DNA of 64,000 nucleotides from an uncultured Sphingomonas sp. (GTDB lineage Bacteria > Pseudomonadota > Alphaproteobacteria > Sphingomonadales > Sphingomonadaceae): positions 1 through 64,000 of the forward strand of contig NZ_CAJYHX010000032.1 of the NCBI RefSeq assembly GCF_913774285.1. Direction: 5' to 3'. Below the pieces are notes generated by a model that did not search any database, was not told where the DNA came from, and saw only the letters and a list, made by a program, of their open reading frames with translations. How positions within the stretch are numbered: position 1 is the first letter of the stretch; every line of letters begins with the position of its first letter. Shown in pieces: positions 52,253-59,761 of this stretch. Made by a program: the position numbers and the translations under genes.

Positions 52253-53796
52253 TGCGGCGGCTTCTCCTCCCCGCCGTCGCCGCGGCGCTGCTGCCGGTTG
52301 CCGCTTTCGCTCAGGTCTGGCGCTCGGACCAGGGCGACGGGACCTATCGCAACCCGCCGCTCAACGCTGATTATCCCGATCCCGACATCATCCGGGTGGG
52401 CAAGGATTTCTATTTCGCCAGCACCACCTTCGCCAATGTGCCGGGTCTCACTATCCTCCACTCGCGCGACCTGGTGAACTGGGACATCCTCAGCCACGTC
52501 ATCCCGAAGCTGATCGGTGCCGCCGAGTTCGACCTGAAGGAGGGCGGTTCCTATCGCGCCGGCGTCTATGCGCCGAGCCTGCGCTACCATGGCGGCATGT
52601 TCTACCTGGCGGTCACGCCGATCCGGCAGAACACGCGCATCTACCGCGCACGGGATCCCCGCGGCCCCTGGACCTATGCGGAACTGGATCGCGCCGCCTT
52701 CGATCCGGCGCTGTTCTTCGATGACGACGGGCAGGTCTATCTCGCCACCTCGATCGGCACCAACGGCACGATCACGCTCCACACGCTCGACAAGACCGCG
52801 TCGAAGATCATCGCCAGCCGGGTGATCTACTACAACAAGGGCGCGGAAGGATCGAAGCTGCTCAAGCGCAACGGCTGGTATTATCTGTTCAACGCGATCC
52901 CCAACAAGCTGGCGCTCACCGTCTCGCGGTCGCGCAGCCTCGACGGGCCGTGGGAGACCAGGCCGCAGATCGACGACACCACCGGCGGCCACCAGGGCGC
53001 GCTGGTCGATCTGGCGGACGGCCGCGATGTTGGTTTCGTCATGCGCGATTCCGGGCCGATCGGCCGCGTCACCAATATCAGCCCGGTCTTCTGGCAGGAT
53101 GGCTGGCCGGTCTGGGGTACCCCCGAGCAGCCCGGCCGCGTGCCCGATCGCGCGCGCAAGCCGATTCCGGGCGGCCGCTTCACCGAACCGCCCAGCTCGG
53201 ACGACTTCACCGCCACGACGCCCGGCCGCCAATGGCAGTGGAACCACAATCCGCTCGGTCCCTATTGGTCGCTCACCGCCCGGCGCGGCTGGCTGCGGCT
53301 GCGCGCGGTGCAGGCCGACCAGCTCTGGTGGGCGCGCAACACGCTGGTCCAGAAGGGGCAAGCGCCGCGCTCGCGCGGGGAGGTCGTGGTCGATCCCGCC
53401 GGCATTCGGCCGGGCGACGTGTGCGGCTTCGGCACCTTCGGCAAGTATAGCGCGGCGATTGCGGTGGTCGGCCAACCCGACGGCAGCCGTGCGTTGTCGA
53501 TGCGGGTGACCGAGTCCACCACGACGGGACCGAAGACCGAGATCCGCGTCGCCGCGATCCCGACCAAGGCACCGCGGCTGTGGCTGCGCACCGAGACGGA
53601 CTTCACCGCGGCGACCGCGCTGCTCTCCTACAGCGAGGACGGCCGACGCTTCACCCCGCTCGGGGGCACTGTGCCGCTGGTCTATGACTGGCGGACGGGC
53701 ACCTTCCAGGGGGTGCAGTTCGCGCTGTCCTGTTTCAACCCTGGCGCCGCGGGCGGGGCGCTGGACGTGGACCGGTTCACCCTCTCGCGCTTCTGA
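52252..53796 (+). CDS. Second secreted GH43-family glycosidase, coupled to the first
   Basis: A 514-residue paralogue with signal peptide 'LLLPAVAAALLPVAAFAQ'. Catalytic Asp43 is in 'NADYPDPDIIRV', the pKa-modulating Asp in 'AAFDPALFFDDDG', and Glu probably in 'KGAEGSKLLKRNG'. A C-terminal beta-sandwich runs from ~residue 320. The motifs differ enough from the first enzyme to suggest a different linkage or sugar. ATG 52252 shares bases with the preceding stop; a GTG three bases earlier is possible. Confidence 0.95.
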   Translation: MRRLLLPAVAAALLPVAAFAQVWRSDQGDGTYRNPPLNADYPDPDIIRVGKDFYFASTTFANVPGLTILHSRDLVNWDILSHVIPKLIGAAEFDLKEGGSYRAGVYAPSLRYHGGMFYLAVTPIRQNTRIYRARDPRGPWTYAELDRAAFDPALFFDDDGQVYLATSIGTNGTITLHTLDKTASKIIASRVIYYNKGAEGSKLLKRNGWYYLFNAIPNKLALTVSRSRSLDGPWETRPQIDDTTGGHQGALVDLADGRDVGFVMRDSGPIGRVTNISPVFWQDGWPVWGTPEQPGRVPDRARKPIPGGRFTEPPSSDDFTATTPGRQWQWNHNPLGPYWSLTARRGWLRLRAVQADQLWWARNTLVQKGQAPRSRGEVVVDPAGIRPGDVCGFGTFGKYSAAIAVVGQPDGSRALSMRVTESTTTGPKTEIRVAAIPTKAPRLWLRTETDFTAATALLSYSEDGRRFTPLGGTVPLVYDWRTGTFQGVQFALSCFNPGAAGGALDVDRFTLSRF

Positions 53797-53859
53797 TCGC
53801 CGCCACCGCCTCAATTCGTCGCACCCCCGCTTGCGCCGCGCCTCGATCGCGGCAAGGAA

Positions 53860-53876
53860 ATGATACAGTGTATCAT
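53860..53876. promoter_or_regulatory. 17-bp palindrome, candidate Zur box
   Basis: ATGATACAGTGTATCAT is a perfect odd palindrome 14 bp before the DUF1826 start. DUF1826 genes are known zinc-regulon members, so a Zur operator is the natural reading; symmetry and AT-rich arms fit a Fur/Zur-type site. Confidence 0.5.
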
Positions 53877-53890
53877 GCAAGGGCGAGAAG

Positions 53891-54514
53891 ATGGTGGCGC
53901 AGGCAAGCTTGGCGGTGGACGTTACGGACCGGGGGGCGGTGTCCCCGGCGCTCGCCATCGAACGATGCGAGCCCGCCGTGCTGGAAGCCGCCGCGCAACC
54001 CTATGTGCACCTCGCCGTCTGGCATCGGCGCTTCCCCGAGGCCCTCGACTGGCTGGGCAGTCTCGACTGGAGCGCGATCGACGATTGCGAACTGACCAGC
54101 CGCGTCGAGGTACTGCCGGTGACCATCGCCGATGCGCTGGCAGCGGCCGGCTATCCCTATGGCGCGTGGGGCACGGCCTTGTGCGACGAGATCGTCGGGC
54201 TCGCGCGGCACTTCGCAGGCGCGTTGAAGCTGGACGCCGTGGCGGTGCGGCTGGAAGTGATCGAGACCGACGCCTGCCGCAAGTTCCACGCCGACTATGT
54301 CGCGGCGCGGCTGCTCTGCACGCTGGTGGGGCAGGGCACCCAGTGGCGCTATGGCCCCGAGGTGGCGGACACGCCGATCCGCCAGTTGCGGACCGGTGAT
54401 GTCGCCATCTTCAAGGGACGCCTGGCGACCGATACGCCGGCGATCCTCCACCGCTCGCCGCCGATCCTCGGCACCGGCGAGACGCGGCTGCTGCTCGCGA
54501 TCGACCCTGCCTGA
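53891..54514 (+). CDS. DUF1826-family protein, probable zinc-starvation gene
   Basis: A 207-residue protein with DUF1826 blocks: 'DELTSR'-like 'CELTSRVEVLPV', 'DAVAVRLEVIETDACRKFHA', 'LLCTLVGQGTQWRYG' and 'DVAIFKGR' near the C-terminus, ending 'ILHRSPPILGTGETRLLLAI'. The conserved His, Cys and Asp residues ('ACRKFHADYV') suggest metal binding. Homologues co-occur with COG0523 GTPases and Zur sites. Here the gene stands alone between GH43 and DUF5695 genes, with no zinc transporter nearby; the palindrome at 53860 is the link to zinc. Confidence 0.9.
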   Translation: MVAQASLAVDVTDRGAVSPALAIERCEPAVLEAAAQPYVHLAVWHRRFPEALDWLGSLDWSAIDDCELTSRVEVLPVTIADALAAAGYPYGAWGTALCDEIVGLARHFAGALKLDAVAVRLEVIETDACRKFHADYVAARLLCTLVGQGTQWRYGPEVADTPIRQLRTGDVAIFKGRLATDTPAILHRSPPILGTGETRLLLAIDPA

Positions 54515-54520
54515 CGCGCG

Positions 54521-57277
54521 TCAGCCGGCGCGGGGTGCCAGCCGGACCTCGGTCAGCCCCGCGCCGAGCGGCAGTGCGGTGGCGCCGCGCACCGGCGTGC
54601 CGCCTTCGACGCGGTAGCCGCGACCGCCAACGGTCTTCTCCACCCGGACGAGCGCCTGCGGCGTCATCGCGCTGCGCGGGTCGAGGGTGAGCGTGACTGC
54701 GCCGGTCGCGGGCACGTAGCGTGCCTGGGCGATCTTGCCCGCCTCTAGCGTGATCCACAGGCCGGCGGGGGCGACGAACAACCGGCTGCGCGCGCCGTCC
54801 CTGGGCGCGATCGTTACCGCATCGGCCGTCACGTGCACGTTGCCGCCATAGCCGAGCCAGCCGAACACCGGGTCCTTCACCAGATAGGTCGCGGCGCCGT
54901 ACGCATGGGCGAAATAGCCCGAGCCATAGTCGCCGGTGTAGGGATCCCACGCCATCCGGTCCGGCCAGCTGTGGAAGGCGGCCGAGCCGAAGCCGTCGCG
55001 ATCGATATTGGTGATGCCGCCCATCAGCCCGCCATAGGCGACGCGCAGCAGGTGGAGGTCGGCGGGGTTGGCGCGGAAGGCTTCGAACAGCGGCAGCGCG
55101 TTATTGGTCGAGCCGTAATGGTGGATCTGGCGCTCGATCCGCGGATATTTGCCGCCATAGAGGAAGTCCCAATAGCGCCGGGCATTGCCGTTATATCCCC
55201 AGTGCGGGATCAGCGGGTCATAGCCGAGGATCACCTCCACCGTCTCGGCGGCCTGTTTCGGATGATCGAAATAGCGCATCCAGGAATACACCTCGGGCTG
55301 GCCGGTCGAGTCCCACGCCATCTCGCTGCCGAACGGATAGGCGAGGCTCGCCCAGTGATCGGCGCGGCTCTTCATCAGCGCCTCGATCTGCGCGGCGCCG
55401 TCGGCAATCCCCTCGCGCTTCAGATCCTCGAGGATGTCGACGAAGGCCTCGCCCTCCATCTGGCCGAACTGGGTATAGTAGGGCGCATCGCGCATCATCG
55501 CGACGATCGTCATCCGGGCATGGTCGAGATACCAGCGCCACTCGTGATGGGTGACCAGCCCCGGATGGTTGCGCGCCAGCCTGTAGAGCGTCCAATAGCC
55601 GAGCGCGACATGCGGGTAGTTGAACGACCGGCCGAGATCGTCGGCATCCTTCTTCGACCAGCTGGTCCAGGTCTTCCAGTCGGCGGCGGTATCGTAATAG
55701 CCGGGGAAGGCGGCGGGATCGTAGTAGAACAGACTCTTCTTGACCGCGCCGATATGCTCGCCGCTGGCGACCTGGAGCTTGCCGAAGATCGTCTTGTCGA
55801 CCAGCGTCTCGAGCTTCTCGACCTCTGCCGGGTCGGGATTGTCGAGTTGCTTCATGATCGCCGCGATCCAGCCGCCGGCGCCGCCCTCGTCGCTCATGCC
55901 GGCGATCCACACGCGCGGTTCTTGGGTGAGGATCTTGCCCGCTTCATGGTCATAGCTGAGGATCGCGGGGGCGCGGCCGAACGGGTCCTTGGGATCGTCA
56001 TACCATTGCTGCGTCGTCGCGAAGCGGCCGAGATCGGCCATGGTCTGCTCGAGCGGCTTGGTGACGAAATACTGCACCGTCTGCACGCTGCCATCGGCAT
56101 AGGTGATGGTGACGCGCGCGCGGCCCCAGCCGGTCCCCCGCACGGCATAGCGCCGCCAGCCGTTCACGACGCCCACTGCGGTCACCGTCATCGCCCCGGC
56201 GGGGGAGACGTCCAGCTTGGCCACGGGCTGCGCGTATTTCAGAAAGAGCGATGCCTCGAGGTCGTTCGGCACGACATAGCCCGGCACGCCCAGCGCCACC
56301 GGCCGGCCCTGCGCGACGAGGGCGGACTGGATGCCGCGGATCGACGGGGCCTGCACCAGCCGCACGCCGATCGTGCGGCCCTCGCCAGGGGCGAGGGTGA
56401 AGCTGGTCGGCGGGTTCCACTGTTCGCCCGCCTTGCGCCATTCCTGCTCGACAAAGCCCTTGGAGGCCACCGTCCAGTCGTAAAAGCCCTCCGAGACCTG
56501 GCTGCGCGGGCTCTTGTCGGTGAAGATCGCGCCGGGTTCGCTCGGGTTCTTGAGGGGGGCGTAATTCTCCAGCGGGGTGCGACCGTCGGGGAGAACCAGC
56601 AGCGCCGGGCCCTTGCCGTTAAGCCTTGTGACCTGGAGATAGCCGGCGTCGCGGCCGATATAGGGATCGACGAAGCTCGCCTGCGCATGCGCCGTCTCCA
56701 GCGTGCGGTCGCGGATGATGTTGTCGAACACCATCGGCATGCCGAGCCCGCCGATCTCGACCGGCGCGGCGGAGGTGTTGACGATGCGGAAGCGCAGCAC
56801 CGGCACGCCCGCTGCATCCACCCAGCGACGCTCGATCCGGAGCGGGATGCCGTCGCCCATGCTCGCGGTGATGTCCGCCGCCGCGAACACGCCGGGGCCG
56901 AGGGGGAGGGGCTTGATCGGCTTGCGCGTGCGCGACGAGGCGAAGTCCTGCCATGCCCCGCCCGCGCTGCGCAGGCGAAGGTTGAGATCGCCGATATGGT
57001 TGAAGCCATTCTCCTGCCGCTCCGCTTCGCGGCCGCCGGGGACGAAGTCAAACGCCGGTTCGGCGGCGGGCGACAGGCGGGCGAGCGTGCCGGTATCGCT
57101 GCGCAGTTCGAGCAGGAAGGCCCCCACCCGCACCGGCGTGGTGCGGATCGGCGGATAGACGGGCTTCGTCGCCTCTTTTTCCTGCGCGAGCAGCGGCGCG
57201 GCGAAAGGCAGGCTGCTCGCCCCGGCGAGCGCGGCAGCGGCGAGGAACAGGCGGGGGGCACGCATCGGGGACCTCAT
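54521..57277 (-). CDS. Secreted DUF5695-family protein, probable glycoside hydrolase-like
   Basis: A 918-residue secreted protein (signal peptide 'LFLAAAALAGASSLPFAAPL'). The N-terminal ~350 residues look like beta-sandwich ('FLLELRSDTGTLARLSPA'). From ~residue 400 a large helical domain contains 'WIAGMSDEGGAGGWIAAIMK', 'HHEWRWYLDHARMTIV' and 'MAWDSTGQPEVYSWMRYFDH', an (alpha/alpha)6-barrel-type arrangement as in several polysaccharide-degrading families. DUF5695 has no assigned activity that I know of; abundant acidic and aromatic residues fit a glycosidase (inference). ATG 57277 overlaps the S9 peptidase stop (ATGA). Confidence 0.85.
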   Translation of the reverse strand: MRSPMRAPRLFLAAAALAGASSLPFAAPLLAQEKEATKPVYPPIRTTPVRVGAFLLELRSDTGTLARLSPAAEPAFDFVPGGREAERQENGFNHIGDLNLRLRSAGGAWQDFASSRTRKPIKPLPLGPGVFAAADITASMGDGIPLRIERRWVDAAGVPVLRFRIVNTSAAPVEIGGLGMPMVFDNIIRDRTLETAHAQASFVDPYIGRDAGYLQVTRLNGKGPALLVLPDGRTPLENYAPLKNPSEPGAIFTDKSPRSQVSEGFYDWTVASKGFVEQEWRKAGEQWNPPTSFTLAPGEGRTIGVRLVQAPSIRGIQSALVAQGRPVALGVPGYVVPNDLEASLFLKYAQPVAKLDVSPAGAMTVTAVGVVNGWRRYAVRGTGWGRARVTITYADGSVQTVQYFVTKPLEQTMADLGRFATTQQWYDDPKDPFGRAPAILSYDHEAGKILTQEPRVWIAGMSDEGGAGGWIAAIMKQLDNPDPAEVEKLETLVDKTIFGKLQVASGEHIGAVKKSLFYYDPAAFPGYYDTAADWKTWTSWSKKDADDLGRSFNYPHVALGYWTLYRLARNHPGLVTHHEWRWYLDHARMTIVAMMRDAPYYTQFGQMEGEAFVDILEDLKREGIADGAAQIEALMKSRADHWASLAYPFGSEMAWDSTGQPEVYSWMRYFDHPKQAAETVEVILGYDPLIPHWGYNGNARRYWDFLYGGKYPRIERQIHHYGSTNNALPLFEAFRANPADLHLLRVAYGGLMGGITNIDRDGFGSAAFHSWPDRMAWDPYTGDYGSGYFAHAYGAATYLVKDPVFGWLGYGGNVHVTADAVTIAPRDGARSRLFVAPAGLWITLEAGKIAQARYVPATGAVTLTLDPRSAMTPQALVRVEKTVGGRGYRVEGGTPVRGATALPLGAGLTEVRLAPRAG

Positions 57278-59616
57278 TTCTCGGGACGCAGCAGCGGCAG
57301 TTCTTCGTGCCAGGCGGGGGTGTCGAAGCCGATATCGGCAGGCGGCGCCTCGCCGAGCAGGTTCCGAACGAAATAGTCGCGGAACTTGCGCCAGAAGAAG
57401 GGCTGGTAGACCGCATGGGTGGTGTTGGGCAGCACCACCATGTCGACGTCGCGCCCCGCCCAGATCAGCGCGGTGGCGAGCTGGAAGCTCTCGGTCACCG
57501 GCACATTGTCGTCGATGTCGCCGTGGATCAGCAGCAGGTGGCTGCCGAGATTGGGCGCGGCGACCATGTTCGAGTTGCGCGCCCAGTCATTGGGGCTCGC
57601 GGTGCCCATCGTGGTCTCGGGCCACCAGGCCTTGTCGAGCCGGAGGTCGTGATTGCCCGAGGAGGCGACGCCCACCTTGAAGAAGCCCGGTCGGCGGATG
57701 ACGAAGCGCGCGGCGTCATAGCCGCCCGCCGACCCGCCGAACACGCCGACGCGCGACAGGTCGAATTCGGGGTAGCGCTCGGCCATCTGGCGGATCAGCG
57801 CAATATGATCGTCGAGCCCGACCTCGCCCAGATTCTGGTACGCGTGCATGCGGAAGGCGCGTCCCCGCCGCGAGGTGCCGCGCCCGTCGATCATCACCAC
57901 GATCGCGCCGAGCTGGGCGACGCTGGAGCCCGCGGCGGCCACGGTTGCGGTCCAGCTGGTCGGCACCTGGGTGGTCGTCGGCCCCGTATAGACATTGTCG
58001 ATCACCGGATAGCGGCGGTTCGGGTCGAAGCGCGCGGGGCGGTAGATCATCCCGTAGATCGGCGTCTTGCCGTCGGCCGCGACGCCCTGGAACGGCTCGG
58101 GCATGCGATAGCCGCTGGCGAGCAGCGCCGTGGGATCGGCATGGCCGAGCTCGGTCAGGATGCGGCCGTCGGTCGCGCTGCGCAGCACGGTGCGGCTCGG
58201 CTGGGTGGGCGTCGACAGGACGTCGAGGAAGGTCTTGCCGTCGGGGGCGACCTGCACGTCGTGCTGCACCGGCTCGGGGGTGAGCAGCAGCGGCTGTTCG
58301 CCGTGGGTGCCGACCCGGTAGAGTGCGGTGTAATAGGGATTGCGGTCGTGCTCGCGGCCGACCCCGCGCACGAGGATGGCGCCCGCCGCGGCATCGACAT
58401 GGTCGACCCCGATCACTTCCCACTCGCCGCGGGTGAGCGGGATGCCGCCCTCGGGAGCGTCGGGGCGCACCAGATAGAGCTGGGCCCAGCCGCTGCGTTC
58501 GGAGATGACGAGCTCGCCGCCCAGCTCAGGTGCGGGCTGGAGCGAACTCGACACCACCGAGACGCTGGGCGTCAGCGCCTCGCGCGCGACCACCGTGGCA
58601 GTGCCGGTCTCCGGATCGGCCTTGTAGACGACGAGCTGCTTGTAGCCGCGCTCGGTCCATTGCGCGCGGACCTGGCCGTTCATCCAGGCCATGTCCGGAT
58701 CATAGGGATAGAGCAGCGACTCGCTGGGGATGGCGAGCGGGACCAGCCGCGCTTTGCGGCGGCGCACCGCCTGCTCGACATCGATCACCAGCCGCGTCGC
58801 CTGGGGCAGCTTCTCGGCGCCAGCGAGCGGATAGATGTAGCGGAAGGTGCGCGGGTAGATCGTGCCGGGCGGGGTCGCCTGCACCACGCCCAGCCGGATC
58901 ACGTCACGCGTGTCGAGCCGCCAGGTTAGGATGCGCTTGCTGTCCGGCGACCAGCGGACCGAGACCGGCATGGTCGGGTCCTCGGTGCCTTGCGCGAGGA
59001 TGTCGGCGAGCACCGGGATGCCGCGGCCATAAGGCTGGTCGCGGGTGCCGTCCTCGGTCAGCGCGACTTCGCGACCGCTCGCCACCTCGACGGCATACAG
59101 GTTGAACTCGCGCGAGACGATGCGGAAGCGGCCGTCGGGCGAGAGCGCTTCCTCGCCGTCCACCGCACCCTTCGACGCGGGGGTGAGGGTGCCGTCCCCG
59201 GCCCAAGTCCAGCGCTTGCCGAACGCGCTGAAAAGGAGGGCGCTCCCCTCCACCTTCGCCTCCTCGATCGGCAGCGCGGCGGGCTTGATCGGCTTGTCGA
59301 GCGCCTTGGCGAGCGCCGCAGCGATCGCCGCTTCCGGGGCGATCGCGCGCGACTGGCCGGTGGCGAGGTCGTAATAGGCGACGATCCGCTCCCCCTCGGG
59401 ACCATGCCGATAGACGATCCCGGCGCTGTCGGTAGTGAAGCCCGCGCGCATGCTGCGATCGACGATCAGCTTGGCGAGCCCGTCGCCCAAATAGCGATCG
59501 GCCGCGGCATAGCGGGCCTCGATCGGCGCCTCCGTCTGCGCCTCCGCCAGGCCAGGCGCGAGCAGCGCCCAAGCTGCCAAGGCGCTGGTCCTGCCGAACC
59601 GAGCTGGTAGAAGCAT
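57274..59616 (-). CDS. Secreted S9-family peptidase, dipeptidyl peptidase IV-like
   Basis: A 780-residue serine peptidase with a signal peptide ending 'GLAEAQ'. Residues ~50-500 are the DPPIV N-terminal propeller ('VLADILAQGTEDPTMPVSVR', 'LYPYDPDMAWMNGQVRAQW'). The catalytic domain has Ser in 'VGVFGGSAGGYDAAR', Asp in 'LLIHGDIDDNVPV' and His in 'LPNTTHAVYQPF'. It removes dipeptides from peptide N-termini in the periplasm. ATG 59616 has AAGGGGGA upstream. It is first in a two-gene operon with DUF5695 and divergent from GH127. Confidence 0.93.
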   Translation of the reverse strand: MLLPARFGRTSALAAWALLAPGLAEAQTEAPIEARYAAADRYLGDGLAKLIVDRSMRAGFTTDSAGIVYRHGPEGERIVAYYDLATGQSRAIAPEAAIAAALAKALDKPIKPAALPIEEAKVEGSALLFSAFGKRWTWAGDGTLTPASKGAVDGEEALSPDGRFRIVSREFNLYAVEVASGREVALTEDGTRDQPYGRGIPVLADILAQGTEDPTMPVSVRWSPDSKRILTWRLDTRDVIRLGVVQATPPGTIYPRTFRYIYPLAGAEKLPQATRLVIDVEQAVRRRKARLVPLAIPSESLLYPYDPDMAWMNGQVRAQWTERGYKQLVVYKADPETGTATVVAREALTPSVSVVSSSLQPAPELGGELVISERSGWAQLYLVRPDAPEGGIPLTRGEWEVIGVDHVDAAAGAILVRGVGREHDRNPYYTALYRVGTHGEQPLLLTPEPVQHDVQVAPDGKTFLDVLSTPTQPSRTVLRSATDGRILTELGHADPTALLASGYRMPEPFQGVAADGKTPIYGMIYRPARFDPNRRYPVIDNVYTGPTTTQVPTSWTATVAAAGSSVAQLGAIVVMIDGRGTSRRGRAFRMHAYQNLGEVGLDDHIALIRQMAERYPEFDLSRVGVFGGSAGGYDAARFVIRRPGFFKVGVASSGNHDLRLDKAWWPETTMGTASPNDWARNSNMVAAPNLGSHLLLIHGDIDDNVPVTESFQLATALIWAGRDVDMVVLPNTTHAVYQPFFWRKFRDYFVRNLLGEAPPADIGFDTPAWHEELPLLRPEK

Positions 59617-59673
59617 TGCAAGATCCCCCTTCCGCGTGGGTAGACCACGCCGCGACGAGCTGGTCAAGAATGT

Positions 59674-59684
59674 TATACGGTATA
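59674..59684. promoter_or_regulatory. Operator-like palindrome on the S9 side of the divergent spacer
   Basis: TATAC-G-GTATA, an odd palindrome 58 bp upstream of the S9 start; its half-site matches the TATAC/GTATA arms of the site at 59732. Confidence 0.4.
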
Positions 59685-59731
59685 TGATGCCGTAGAGCTA
59701 AGCGCTTGACCCGCTGCGAAGGCCTCCGTAG

Positions 59732-59743
59732 ATCGTATACGAT
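59732..59743. promoter_or_regulatory. Operator-like palindrome on the GH127 side
   Basis: ATCGTATACGAT, a perfect 12-bp palindrome 18 bp before the GH127 start. The GTATAC core is typical of GntR (FadR/UxuR-like) operators. Together with 59674 it suggests one regulator controlling both divergent operons. Confidence 0.5.
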
Positions 59744-59761
59744 TACTGAGGGGAAAGAGCG

